From: Prochilodus magdalenae
Lineage: Eukaryota > Chordata > Actinopteri > Characiformes > Prochilodontidae
DNA length: 64,000 bases
Assembly (NCBI GenBank): GCA_024036415.1
Contig: JAMWET010002899.1
Coordinates: 1-64,000, forward strand
Direction of reading: 5' to 3'
Both the position numbers and the translations under genes were made by a program. The notes beneath the pieces are model-generated. The model saw only the letters and a list, made by a program, of their open reading frames with translations. It ran no database searches and was not told where the DNA came from. Shown here one piece after another: positions 11,863 through 22,969 of this stretch; within the stretch, counting starts at the first letter, position 1, and every line of letters starts with the position of its first letter.

Positions 11863-12494
11863 TATCCAATAACTTTATCAAACATCACACTGCACGTCTA
11901 TATTATGCAGCCCAATTCCCCACTACATTTAAACCCTACTCCTCGCACTGCCAGGTATGGATAATGTCTACATCCCTTCTACGATAAAGTCTAAACAAAG
12001 AGACGTGCAAGGATCCGAATTTGCAGATGCCGATCTCTCAGCTCAGGTCGGGACATCCATGAATCTGAGGTACATAAGAAAACTAAGGTCTACTGGCAGC
12101 ATGAACTTCTAGGCCTGGAGCAGATGTCTCAAAACAAACACCACTGGAGCAAACGTGTTCGGAGACCAAAGAGAAGGTCCAAAGCTTCAGAGGTCACTCT
12201 GAGAACTGTGTGTCCAAACTGCCAGAAAGGCACTCAAGGATGAGTAGATGTTAAAGCCCCAAAGCAAACATACATGCACGCCTGTGGACCCTGAGGTCAA
12301 AAGAAACAAACACAGAGCTCATTCCTACACGGCCTGAGGAGCAGAGAGAGAGGGCCTGAGACTCATTCAGACTGACACTAGCTCGCTCCTGGGTCTCTGT
12401 CTGCAAATAAAGACTATCTGAGAAAGGAGATGGACATATGGCTGAAAATGAGTCGAGGAAGAGCAGGAAGAGAAGGCCTGAATAAGGTATCGCA
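11863..12494. other. unassigned non-coding stretch
   Basis: No gene is recognised between the triplet array and the Tc1 relic. Confidence 0.5.
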
Positions 12495-13135
12495 TATCAT
12501 GGAGTGACTCAGAACGGCAGTGGTCATCTTCAGGGCCAAGTCTCACCTTTGTCTTGCGAAACCAACCAACGAATTTGTGTGTGGAGGCACGTGGTCAGCA
12601 CCAAGATCACACAGTCCTCGCATGTGAGGTAGGCCAAGACAGGCCTTATCGCTGTACCTGACTGACCCAACAGCCACGAACATTTAGTGAGCAGTGATGC
12701 CCTTCATGAGTTGGCAGCACCATTGGCAGAGGGCTGCATGAGGCACGCAGACCATTGTGACCTTAACACCACGTCAACGTCATCGAAGACTGTGACTCAG
12801 AATGGCTGGGGGTCGTCTTCAGTGACGAGTCCTGCTTTTGTCTTGGTGGAGACGTTTGCACAGTGTGTGGAGGCACCAAGGTCAGGCCAAGATGAACAAC
12901 TTGTGGTCCTGGTCACACGTCCGGAAGGCCTGGTGTCACTCCACCTCCACCCCTACCACACCATCTGCAGGAACTGTGTGAGGATGGTTAAGCTGCATGG
13001 GATGGATTATCACAGGGCACCATTAGGAACCTCTACAGCTCCATACCGAGACGTCTGGCATGTTGTGGTAGCATGCACCAATGCTATACTGAGAAAGACT
13101 TCTGCATGTGCAGCTCAATACATACCGTCCATGTA
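12495..13135 (+). pseudogene. Tc1-like transposase relic (nested or duplicated)
   Basis: Two overlapping pieces of one Tc1-type family lie head to tail. 12495-12630 is a DDE-region fragment (GAGTGACTCAGAACGGCAG, GTCATCTTCAGGG). From about 12652 a second copy repeats the same region: VVFSDESCFCLGGD around the first catalytic Asp (about 12810-12852), then VTRPEGLVSLHLHPYH. The C-terminal block (WDGLSQGTIRNLYSSIPRR in another frame, about 13000-13055) follows. Frameshifts and stops inactivate it. Sister copies are at 35165-35605 (minus) and 38335-38840 (plus). Confidence 0.8.
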
Positions 13136-14866
13136 AGTCTAAATGCATCATCATCATTCATCTACACCTTCATCTTCCTTCCCATCAGCACTGTAATCCC
13201 ACACCTCCTTCTGGGTGCAGCTATTCTTTCATCACACCTTATTGGGATGTCAGTAAAAGAAAAACAATTCTTGGAAAAGTAAATACGGTGCTGCAGTAAC
13301 AGGCGGAGAAAGCGTATGAAGACGAAGGCGGCGGTTTTCAGGTTGTTTACATGGCATGACGATTTCCATGGCATGCTGCCTTATGGTGGTGTTAATATTC
13401 CGATCACAGCCCCTGCTCACTCATAAATATTCTGGGTGGAGGGGTTACTGTTATCAGTCCCACTCACGCACAACTACTCATATTTATGCGCTGGCACGCG
13501 CCAAATCGGTTCCGCGGAACATTCTGCGGACGTTCCCCGCCAGTGACGGGGAGTTCTAGAGCGCTGCCGAGGGTTGCTTGGGCGATTACAGTATCTGGAT
13601 GAACGCGAAGGAGAAGGGGCAAATAAAGGGCACTGACTGGCACACACACCGCTCCACGCTGTGGATACAGGCAGCACCCAACACATCATGTTGACAGGTC
13701 TGGCGGTGTCCAAGCTTCTGGCCAGTGGGAGATCATTCAGACTCATACAAGCCACAAGCACTGTCCATGAGAAAGCGGAAACTAGCAATTCAGACAGGGT
13801 CAGAGAGAGAGCCTCATTTCTATTGGGGAAATCATGGGCCGTCTGCGAAAGGCTCCTGGCAGGGCTTAGAACATGAAGAAATACTTGAGAAACAGTCAAT
13901 AATGTGTCACTGGTGTTTACATTAGCGCTGTGTGCTATACAGCGGGTCCAGGATGTTGGCCCTTCTGCACAGTAAGCATGCGATAAACCAAAAGACCATA
14001 AGACAGAACAGGCTAGGAATCATTTCCCCCCAAAATTTAATTTGTACATTTTCACAATACTGTTTTTTAAATATGTGTACATTTTTTCGGTTCCCATTAG
14101 CTAGATTTCCCTTATCGCACAATGCTACCAAGCTGTCGGCTGCTAATTCTGTCAAACCAGGCCTTTTGGTGGCCAGCTGCTGGCTGGAATGGTTCCCCGA
14201 GTATCTACTCACCACTTCTACAACTTCCTCACCTCGTTTCAGAGAACACTGCTGTGTAAAAGTTCAGCTAGAAGGGTTAGGAGAGCTTAGAGCACCACCA
14301 CCAATGTCGGTCCAGGAAATGAAAGCAGGGGTGGGTCACAGGACTAAAATCGTACTACCAGATGATGGTAGGTGTCTGATATGTATAGGTGTCCTGTCTA
14401 CTTGAATGTAGATACCATTCCATCTACAAGCAGAGCATTATTTGTGTGAACAGCATCACCTTTTCAGCCGTTCACATATAGCGTATGGCATATGTTGATA
14501 GCAGGCATCGCTGTCTCTCCAGAACTGGAGCTAGTCCGGGGGTGTGTGAAGGTACATCTAGGTATTGGGCTAGGGTTTCAAAACGTCCTCGGTTTTCATT
14601 TTAGAATTCTGGTCACCTTAATGAGATGCATCCTGCCTTCCCAAAGAATTCCATCACCAGTAATGAAACTCACACTCTCCCAATGACGGGGGATGCCAGT
14701 GCTTAGACGGCTTAACACACAGTCTGTGCCACCCAGTACAGACAAGTAACCCCGTATGGGCTGCTTGAAAGCTGGTAATTGTAATGTAGGGAAAGAGATC
14801 TGGTAAACTACTACAGATGTCTAATTTACCATTAAACATTATGCAAAATAATATATATACCCATTA
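13136..14866. other. unassigned non-coding stretch
   Basis: There are several open frames of 140-160 codons (for example 13932-14405 plus, 13899-13474 minus), but they overlap on opposite strands and none shows a domain. No repeat family is recognised. Confidence 0.45.
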
Positions 14867-14900
14867 GTGGGGTATTGACGCTACAATGTCAATACCCCAC
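14867..14900. other. perfect 13-bp hairpin
   Basis: GTGGGGTATTGAC (14867-14879) and GTCAATACCCCAC (14888-14900) pair perfectly around an 8-base loop. There is no T-run or gene context for a terminator role, which would not be expected in a vertebrate genome. It may be a transposon end. Confidence 0.7.
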
Positions 14901-16194
14901 CGTCCCTGTTGGAGCTTTCCCAGTATTCGTCTCAGCGTATTGCGGCATTTTCTTTACAGTTAAAGTGTCTGGGTGGTGTAGATGCATTTTAAGAATAAGA
15001 AAAATTGAGATATTAAACCATATGTTGTTTTCCCAAAGCACTAATAGATGAAATCCGAAGTGACTCCCTTCATTTTGCCATGCAAGTTGACATGAACCCA
15101 TACCAGAAGGAGCTCGTGAATGCACGTCTGCAGCAACATCATTTTATTACTGTTTACATATTAAATGTCAACCACCGCACATAATCAGCAGGACAGGAAG
15201 TTGAGGTCTAAGCTGCAGAGAAACACATGTACTGGTTGATGGAAGGGAAATAATCCACGGGCTCTAAAGCGGTCATGGTTCTAGACTAATCTTGACCTGA
15301 TTTCTCATACATACACATGCTCATGCACGGTGGCACCGATCTGCTGAGAGAAGCTTTAAACGCTGCCTGATGGGAAGGCTTGTTGGCCGGTGGAACCTCC
15401 TCACAACAGGAGCTGGAGTCAGATGATATCCAGACCAAAGAACTTCACAATTACACTAATTACTCTATTAGCAGATCAGCAGCACTCATGAGGAGGCTCC
15501 TTCGTTTACGTATGGCTAATTTAACAGAGCAAACTAAAAAGTCATGTTATATAATATTCTATATCACATTATATTCCCCAGAATCCATGGTTTTGCGTTC
15601 ATCACTGTTCTCTCACTACAATTCCCAGCATGCACTGCACAAAAAGTCATTCCACCGCTGGGATAAACCAAGCTGGACGGTACAGATGTAGAGGCTAATG
15701 TGATATTCAGCTTCCTAACAGTAACTCTGGCTTCATTCAAGTTTTACGGTCGCCTGGTCGTCTTCAGTGATGAGCAGGGTTGAACCCGACTCAGAATTTT
15801 GCCCGTCGAATCGGATTCGCCCGCTCTGGTCGACGATTCGACTATTCGTTCACGTTTTTTCTCCATATACATTATCTAGTAATCAGTAAATCAATCTGCA
15901 TACGGTTCAGATCTGACGTCCTCCTCATTTAGAAAGTCAGCAGAGTCACAGGAACATATTCCTGAACTAAAAGAGGCGGGGCTTATGATGAAGGATCTTA
16001 ACTGGAGACACTCTGATTTATTACAGGATACAGCGTCGGTCAGCAGCACGTACATTTGGCAAGCACGTTAGCGCTTATAGCTTACAGTCGGGTAATTTTT
16101 CTAACAGCTTCTCTTCAGAACAGGATGGACCCATAAATCTAATCATCTCTCATAAATAATGACCTGCTAAATAAACCAGATTAGGGCTCCAAGA
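14901..16194. other. unassigned non-coding stretch
   Basis: No gene is recognised. GTCGTCTTCAGTGATGAG at about 15757-15774 resembles the catalytic 'VVFSDE' core of Tc1 transposases but is too short to call. Next to it, GAATCGGATTCG-type motifs at 15805-15845 look like part of another interspersed repeat. Confidence 0.45.
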
Positions 16195-17066
16195 TGTTAT
16201 TTACTTTCTTACTATGGATAAGATAAGATCTACTTTGAAAGGCAAGACTGCAGCATTTTATTCCAAATGGAATCCATTTCTTAAGTATTTTAATTTACTC
16301 CAAACCATGCCAGCCGACTGAGGGAATTATTATTTATTTATTTATTTTTATTAATTTATTTATTTACTTACTTTTTAATTTAGTGATTTGTTTATTTATT
16401 GACTTACTCTCCCCCTCCCCCTTTAAATCTAACTTAGTTTCTCATCATATCTGTGCAATGTTCATTTTAAGAAGAGGGGTGATGTTTACGTGTGTGTATA
16501 TGTGACTATATGTGTATAGGTGTAGGTTTAGATTTGCGCATATAATTTTTAAATGTTTGTATATGTGTATATATGAGTAATGTGTACGTATGTATGTATG
16601 TATCCTTTCCTGTTCTCTGGTTGGTGTAGCTCAGTGGATAACACCACTGCCCGACAGAGAGCCACCACCACATGTGGGAGACTGGGGTTTGAATCCCGGG
16701 CTGAGTGACTATGCTGTACTACACCAATAAGAGTCCTTGGGCAAGACTCCTAACACCACACTGGCCTCCCTGTAATATGATTAACCTTGTAAGTCATTCT
16801 GGATAAGAGCGTCAGCTAAATAGCATAAATGTAAATGTTCTCTGTATGTACGTATGCATATAGATTCCCCTGTGTATATGTAGCTGGGGGTGTGGGGTTA
16901 TGAATAGATTATCTTTATTTACTTGGTTAGTTATTTACTTTTTTTTTTTTTGTACATGTGTTTAGTTTTGGGGGGAAAAAAATTTGAGGGACTACCTGGA
17001 TATGTTAAATTACTGGATGTAACTGTGCCTTTACTCCTCAATAAAACATTATAAAAAAAAAAAAAA
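16195..17066 (+). mobile_element. L1-like LINE 3' end with poly(A)
   Basis: A short open frame at about 16215-16320 reads KGKTAAFYSKWNPFLKYF and ends in TGA. This resembles the extreme C-terminus of L1-type ORF2 ('...W.PFL.Y'). About 700 bp of T-rich, G-run-containing 3' UTR follow, with AATAAA at 17040-17045 and a 14-base A run at 17053-17066. A SINE (16619-16836) is inserted in the UTR. The coding part is too short for a firm clade call. Confidence 0.55.
16611..16843 (+). mobile_element. tRNA-derived SINE, family 1, copy 4
   Basis: Complete copy from GGTTGGTGTAGCTCAGTGGA to GTAAAT (16619-16835). Box A and box B (GGGGTTTGAATCCC) are well preserved. Target-site duplication TGTTCTCT lies at 16611-16618 and 16836-16843. 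It is inserted in the 3' UTR of the L1-like element and so is younger than it. Confidence 0.9.
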
Positions 17067-17208
17067 GATTAGTCCATATGAAAAGAAGAATGGTAGACCT
17101 GAAACGCTGAAATCATTATTCCTCGTTTATGGGCAGGCGTATTAAGTGACTGTACTTATCTTCAAATAAAAATAATCTTAACTGTAGACAAATAAATAAA
17201 ATATCTGT

Positions 17209-17439
17209 AATTTAGGTGGTTGGTGTAGCTCAGCGGATAACACCACTACCTGCCAAGTAGCCACCACCTCACGTGGGAGACTGGGGTTTGAATCCCGAGC
17301 TGACTACGCTGTGCTACACCAATAAGAGTCCTTGGGCAAGACTCCTAACACTACGTTGGCTTGTACTTGTAACATGATGAACCTTGTAAGTCGCTCTGGA
17401 TAAGAGCGTCAGCTAAATACCGTAAATGTAAATTTAGGT
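17209..17439 (+). mobile_element. tRNA-derived SINE, family 1, copy 5
   Basis: Complete copy at 17218-17430 with target-site duplication AATTTAGGT on both sides (17209-17217, 17431-17439). Box A TAGCTCAGCGGA and box B GGGGTTTGAATCCC are intact. It lies about 380 bp from copy 4 in the same orientation. Confidence 0.92.
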
Positions 17440-17587
17440 TCTAAAATAATGTAATTATAATAAAACAAACGTCTTCGGTCTGTTTTTCCTTCACTGTCTA
17501 AAACGAAAGTCAGCTCACTCGTTTGAAGCAGTGCTCGATGTCTGACTAAGCGACGAGCGTTCCCCCCGTGTTTCTCAGCTTCACAGC

Positions 17588-17825
17588 AGATCCAAAACTG
17601 CTTAGTCAAATATCTTGTTATACCAACTATATGACTCCAAGTTGAGAAAGCTGTTTTATCCTCCTGTAAAGTTCCATTCTTGAGTTTTTAAGGTGGACTG
17701 CATAATTCCACGAGTGCTATTTAATCGTTTGATGTCTTCCCTTCATTATTCTAAAGCAAAGCATGAAGCTACATATAAAGAACACCCTCTGAATATCCTT
17801 GTCTAAACTTTTGACCGGTACTGTA
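17588..17825 (+). mobile_element. Tc1-like MITE 3' end, copy B
   Basis: Shares the block series of 4031-4206 and ends CTTTTGACCGGTACTGTA. It carries about 60 bp more before the terminal block (TTCATTATTCTAAAGCAAAG region), so copy A has lost this part or copy B gained it. Confidence 0.6.
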
Positions 17826-18940
17826 CAACCTTTTAAACTATCGTGATGTTAAATTTGATCCTTATCGCCCAGCCTTGCTTTGCATTGTGTTGGGTCCCCA
17901 CCAAATTCTACAACCCAATATAGGCCTGAGCCCTTACGAATGACATCAGCCTCCACCCTGAGAACATATGATCAAAAACAAAAGTGGGCAAACAGCAAGT
18001 CAGCATGTCAAAGCAGCCCAAACTGTATTTCCCCCACCCACTGCTTGCCCTGTTGAACCTCTTACTCTTATATATGGCTGAGTCCTGTAAGCTAGCTGAG
18101 ATTTTCCCCCGCGGCTCAGACGCACACACATTCAACAGTGACACTCCTCTGCCAACAGGCCATTGAAAGCTCGATAACAAATCCTAGAATAGACCAACGA
18201 AAGAGTGCCAGCCAGTGCCACTCAACACGGAGAGCGACGGAAAAGAGAGAGCGCGAGACAGAGAGAGAGTGAGTGAGGGAGCGAGCGAGCGAGAAGATCA
18301 AAGCCAAGATTTAAGAGACCAAACCACCTCGAAGCCAGAGAGAAACCCTGTATTAAAGCTAATGACCCCAAGGTCCAGGAAGCACTTCAAAGATTACGAG
18401 TGGCCAAAAGTGGCTGCATGAACTCTGTGCTCCGTATGGATACGGGCTGGGTGTTCAGTGTTCACCCCAACGCTGAAATGAAGGAAATCCATAAGATTAA
18501 GCCGTTCGTTCAACGAGCCAGGCCCACAACAAGCCTCGTAAGCTCCCCTATACGTTCAAAGCTGGTACACAGCGCAAACCACGCCGTCTTTACGAGGCAA
18601 AACATGAAATAAAACATGGTGCGAAGCCTGCAACACATTGGCAGCACTGGCAGTCAGTCTCGGGTTCAGCAGTGCACTGATTGCATCCACATGTTAGACA
18701 TCCACTGGAAGGAAATGACTGGATCGACATGGCTCCTGCACACACACTGACCTCAAACTGACCAGTACGCAGTGATACTATACTCTGTGTGTCCCAGATA
18801 CTATACTATATGTCCCAGAGTTTATAGACGGAATTTAATCTGAAGTCAACATGGTGTAACGAGCCCATGCCATGCAACATCTCATTTTCCTTTTCGTTGG
18901 CATGACGTCACTATTACCAAACAGGACCTGGCAAGGATAT
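17826..18940. other. unassigned non-coding stretch
   Basis: No gene is recognised; short GA-rich tract at about 18240-18297. Confidence 0.5.
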
Positions 18941-19042
18941 GGCACTGCTGGTCCACTGTTGGCACTGGCAATCTCCAATGAGCCAAAGATGGGCTACATA
19001 TGTAAAACATGCATTAGGCCCACCTGTGCCACAACCGATGTG

Positions 19043-19360
19043 TTCCAAAACAGATCTGGTCCAGTGCTGCCTATTGGCAGAATGCATGCTAGCCAAAAGT
19101 GGCCCACATGTTCCAAAACAGATCTGGTCCAGTGCTGCCTATTGGCAGAATGCATGCTAGCCAAAAGTGGCCCACATGTTCCAAAACAGATCTGGTCCAG
19201 TGCTGCCTACTGGCAGAATGCATGCTAGCCAAAAGTGGCCCACATGTTCCAAAACAGATCTGCTCCAGTGCTGCCTCTTGGCAGAATGCATGCTAGCCAA
19301 AAGTGGCTACAAGCAGGCAGCACTGGACCACATGTTCCAAAACAGATCTGGTCCACTGGC
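19043..19360. repeat. 68-bp minisatellite
   Basis: Four full units (19043, 19111, 19179, 19247) plus a partial one near 19333. Each contains TTCCAAAACAGATCTGGTCC, GCAGAATGCATGCTAGCC and AAAAGTGGCCCACATG. Full units differ at only one to three positions, so the array is young. The unit is not a multiple of 3, so the apparent protein repeats change frame at each unit and are not coding. Degenerate unit-like sequence precedes it at 18940-19040. Confidence 0.95.
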
Positions 19361-19449
19361 AGAGATGCAGCAGAGTTGTGCATGTGGCCCACATCTTGCA
19401 ACCAGTTCAACTGGCGTTTTACCGTGTGACAAGTGGGCCAGATTTAGGT

Positions 19450-20534
19450 GAAAACAATTTTGCTATCTGGGAAAAACCAGCACATTTGTATATATATATT
19501 CAGTAGGCCTCCCAGAATTACATAATCGCCCTATCGCAATTATCTGAGCTGACCACATTAGCTGTCCACACTCGATATCTTTCCCAATCCTATGTTTATG
19601 TTGCAACAAATTGTGAACTGGGTGTGCACTGGAGCTGATTTATACACCACCTAATATTTTGCTGTCTTCGGTAGTTTGACTCAAGTACAGTAGTGAGTAG
19701 TGGTGCGTGTGTGTGTGCAAAGCTTAACCCAACTATGGACTAACACCTAATGCTAGACACAAATTCTTAACACTAATACTGATACTAACACTAACCAGTT
19801 TTTGGGTATGTATTATATAGTACAGTTATGCATGTTATGCAAGCTGAGTATCCTCAAAAACCTACAATGCACACCAGTCGATTTCGAGTATGGACACTAC
19901 TGTCCCATAATGCAACAGGAAACGGAAAGGAAAAGGGTATACGGCCAACTTCATCACATCCTGTGTGTAACAGGAAAGGACGTAGTATGCTAATACTGTG
20001 TCTACTAGCTAATTGAGACGTTAAGGACATAGTCATAATTAGCTATCGTGCTTCAGGTCCACTCTGTGGACTGGGTGCGTAGGCTGGCTGCTTTCTGCTG
20101 AGATGCTAATGCATCAGGATGTTGTGTTGTACAGAGCTCTCTATGCAGATGAACAGATTTGGTTCTAACCTTTAGAGGTCAGCAGTGAGCAATGTTTGTT
20201 TATTTGAGCGAGCGGTGGAGGTGGCTAGGTGGCCTGGAAAGCTAGAAAGCAGTTCAGCTGGTGAGCTAATGTGGTCACTTGGCTTGTACTTCAATGGCTG
20301 ACCAAAAACACAATCACACCGTCATTCATGACTGATTATATGGCAATTAAACTAAATTTCATGATGACAGACTTAATATCTATATACCGAATATTTATAT
20401 GGAGTGTTTGAACAAGGTCCTTACATATGCATCAAGGGATGCATTGATTGGCTGTTTTAGCACACCTAAAGCCACGTAAGATATGATAAATGATGCGTAT
20501 GAAACAACAGGGAAGGCTTTACACTGGATGTTGG
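19450..20534. other. unassigned non-coding stretch
   Basis: No gene or clear repeat is recognised beyond short TATA and TG runs. Confidence 0.5.
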
Positions 20535-20830
20535 AACATTGCTGTGAGGATCTGGCTGAGCGTTACTGAGCTCTGTGGTACTGATGTTGGATGATCGGTT
20601 TTGGAACACTGCCACTCATCCCAAAGGTACTGGGGATGGATCTTCCATCAACACAGTTCCACTGCTCCACAGCCCAATGCCTGGGTGTTGGGGGCATTTA
20701 TACCCACCTTGGCATTGTGCATAGTGACCTTAAGCTCCCATTCTACTGGTCCATGCATTTCCATGTAGATTACTCAAGCTGGATCTGCTGGCTGTCTGCA
20801 TACTTTTGGACATTCAGTGTCATTCGTTAA
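20535..20830 (-). mobile_element. probable non-autonomous DNA transposon
   Basis: Blocks CACTCATCCCAAAGGTACTG, CCACTGCTCCACAGCCCAAT and GGCATTGTGCATAGTGACCT, with a terminal CATACTTTTGGACAT, match the layout of an abundant teleost non-autonomous transposon family that I know by sight. Orientation and class (Tc1-like or hAT-like) are uncertain, and no second end is visible. Confidence 0.5.
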
Positions 20831-20907
20831 TGCATAGGCCTTGCAGGCTCCCCATTAACGCCCCCCGGCCCCCCAAATGCTGGAGACATTAGCGCTAGAA
20901 TAGGATA

Positions 20908-20931
20908 AACAACAACAACAACAACAACAAC
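20908..20931. repeat. (AAC)n microsatellite
   Basis: About eight AAC triplets, within the presumed first intron of the DOCK-like gene. Confidence 0.95.
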
Positions 20932-21049
20932 ATGAGCAGCTTCTTGAAAAGCCAAACTGTAGCTGGTGGCACAGCTATTGAGGCTCGGCTCAGCTGCAGC
21001 TTTATGAAGGAATGGCTGCGAATGAATGCAGCAGTGTGCCCCCCCGCCT

Positions 21050-21560
21050 CCTTCCTTCTCCCAGTGTAAGGGGGCGAACAGAACTAAAGGGAATAGGTCC
21101 AGTCCGCACAGAAAGACGGGCCCGCTTAGACGCGAGGGACGCGTGCACCGGGGCTGGCTGTCGAAAACGAAGGTGAAGGTGAAGTTGAAGAGCGCGGGAG
21201 GTCTGCGGTGGTCGTGTCTTACCGTCACGGTGGAATTCCTCACGGCGCTGGATGCTGTCTGACGGATCTCCGCGGCGCTGCCCGGCTTCAGCAGGTTTTT
21301 GGTGAACCTCCGGCTCGATTCGGCTGCCATTTCTTTCATGGGGGGAGAAAGTGCCTCAGAAGCCCCCCACCCTCCAAAACACCACGAGCCCCGTTTCCAG
21401 TCGTGCCGACGGCTGCTGTTCCAGACAGCGAGGAAAGCGCGCGCACTCCAGCCCTGCTAATGCCTCTCTCTCTCTCTCTCTGCCTCTCTCTCGTGCTCTC
21501 TCTCTATCTCGCGCGCGCGCGCGCTCTCTCTCTCTCTTTCATGCGTACCAGCTTTAACCC
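21050..21560 (-). promoter_or_regulatory. CpG-rich promoter region of the DOCK-like gene
   Basis: CpG density is far above that of the rest of the window (CGCGGCGCTG, GACGCGAGGGACGCGTGC, CGTGCCGACGG) and surrounds the presumed first exon. On the gene's 5' side there is a (CG)7 run at 21510-21524 flanked by CT runs (GA on the coding strand), 170-190 bp before the ATG. No TATA box is evident, as is usual for CpG-island promoters. The transcription start cannot be placed from sequence alone. Confidence 0.6.
21223..21339 (-). CDS. dock10: DOCK-D (zizimin) family Rho-GEF, first coding exon, DOCK10-like
   Basis: A 39-codon exon starts at ATG 21339; a second in-frame ATG at 21330 gives MAAESSRR and fits family starts better. 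It reads on through RRFTKNLLKPGSAAEIRQ and ends SAVRNSTVT. The pattern R[RK]FT..L..[KR]PG.AAE[IL]R is the conserved N-terminus of DOCK9, DOCK10 and DOCK11. The LL[KR]PG form is nearest DOCK10, but the paralogue is less sure than the family. The exon ends in phase 0 at a good donor, ACG|GTAAGAC (GT at 21222-21221). Family proteins are about 2,000-2,200 aa, large guanine-nucleotide exchange factors for Cdc42/Rac with PH, DHR1 and DHR2 domains; none of these is in the window. The rest of the gene must lie at lower coordinates, mostly beyond position 1; I found no second exon. Confidence 0.65.
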
Positions 21561-21564
21561 TACT

Positions 21565-22079
21565 ACAGCCTCGAGCTCGAGGGCAGGGCTCTGCTCACTC
21601 AGCCGCAGCAGCCTGCTTGTGCCCACACACGGTTCTATTTATCTATTTACTCATTTATTAATGTGTTTATTTTTTATTTGCATAATTAACAGCGCGATTA
21701 ATCGATTAGTCGAACCAAAACCCATATGTCTGGCTGTGTTGTGGTTATAGTTGTGCAAATATTGTGCTTTTTATTATTTCTATATATTTGTTTGTCTGTC
21801 TGTCTGTCGTTTGCACGCACGTAGCCCACAGGCTCTGCTGCAGGAAGCCAATCGATAAACCAAGCCAGAGAGTCTCAGAAATTCACCAGAATTCACAAGA
21901 GTGCTGTGGAGTCAGCATAAATTGCCTCCATCCCCTCCAGGTTGAAGTGAAAAAGTGGTCCCACAGCGCACCCTGCTGGTGCAACCGCACCTTCCACCAA
22001 TCTCTGCACAGTAAAGGGGAATTCCACCAAATTTTCCACACGTCACGTGCCAAACCTACCAACCACTGCACATGTCCTG
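21565..22079. other. upstream flank, unassigned
   Basis: Just upstream of the presumed promoter. A short TTTATT-rich part and a (GTCT)n run near 21792-21808 are seen; no gene. Confidence 0.5.
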
Positions 22080-22470
22080 AGAGAGCAGACATGCAGACTG
22101 CGAATGGGTCGCTCTCAGGAGCTCCAGAGGGGTACGTGATATGATGCCGCCTGTGCAACAAGTCCAGTCGTGAACTTTCCTCACTACTAAATATTCCACA
22201 CTCGACTGTCAGTGGAAGCCATTGGGAACGTCAGTAACTCAGCCACAAAGTGGTACACCACTTTTCCAGTAAAGGCCTTCCTAATGCTTCCGCAGACCAA
22301 GAGATTCTGGACAATTTCATGCTCCCAACTTTGTGGATATAAGTTTGGGGACGGCCCCTTCCTGTTCCAACATGACTGCGCACCAGTGCACAAAGCAAGG
22401 TCCATAAAGACATGGATGAGCGAGTGGTACAGCGCAGTGAATGCCTCAGCCCATGTGTGGTAAACGCTCC
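22080..22470 (+). pseudogene. internally deleted Tc1-like transposase
   Basis: N-terminal and catalytic pieces of a Tc1 family are joined by a deletion. GGGTCGCTCTCAGGAGCT and GCCTGTGCAACAAGTCC come from the DNA-binding part. GDGPFLFQHDCAPVHKARS and KTWMSEW (about 22350-22430) surround the second catalytic Asp (the D of QHD). The central part with the first Asp is missing and the frame breaks soon after. The copy at 57828-58656 belongs to the same family. Confidence 0.8.
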
Positions 22471-22489
22471 AGAGCAGATGTTAATGATT

Positions 22490-22795
22490 GGCTAAAAGGA
22501 GTGACTGCATGTGGGCGTGGCCAAAGACCATAGTGTGAAGGAAGTAGCTGAATCTGCAGGTGTATGGAAGCGTACGCTCATACGGGTCTACCAGCAGTGG
22601 GAAAATCCCAGTCTACAGGGAATTCTCCTCGGAATTGTGCCAGGGAAGGCATCCACCAAAACTGGACCAATTGCCCAGTTCTTTGATGCAGCAGGGGCTG
22701 AACATTGATGTGGCTACATCCAGAATCTTGTCCAGTCCATGCTAAATCCAATCACAGCTGCCTGTGGAGGTGTTACACACTATCGGACGCTTCAG
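22490..22795 (+). pseudogene. second Tc1-like relic, ends only
   Basis: HSVKEVAESAGVWKRTLIRV (about 22522-22581) is a Tc1-type helix-turn-helix. Further on, in another frame, GYIQNLVQSMLNPITAACGG and THYR (about 22710-22790) match the C-terminal 'I..LV.SM...' end of these transposases. The catalytic middle is deleted. This is a different family from the relic immediately upstream. Confidence 0.65.
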
Positions 22796-22969
22796 TCACA
22801 GCATCGCAATTCCTCAGATTCAACCTCAGATATCCTGTCTGTATTAGTGGCGGTGAAATTGGGGAATATATTTCCCCCAGTGTGCCAGCCTTGCTGAACC
22901 AGTTGTAGTACCTTTCTTTGAGGGAGCTTTTAGAGGCCTATACTGAGAGAAGCAGGACCGGAGGAAGAT

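Noticed and set aside
10810..11964. 384-codon poly-His frame and several overlapping minus-strand frames
   Set aside because: All are readings of the (CAY)n array. No non-repetitive coding part, splice site or promoter is seen.
13474..14405. Frames of 140-157 codons on both strands
   Set aside because: They overlap antisense frames of similar length, have no domain and contain no family motif. Chance is adequate.
15757..15774. Tc1 catalytic-core-like GTCGTCTTCAGTGATGAG
   Set aside because: Only 18 bp match the FSDE block and the flanks do not continue the family, so it is too short to annotate.
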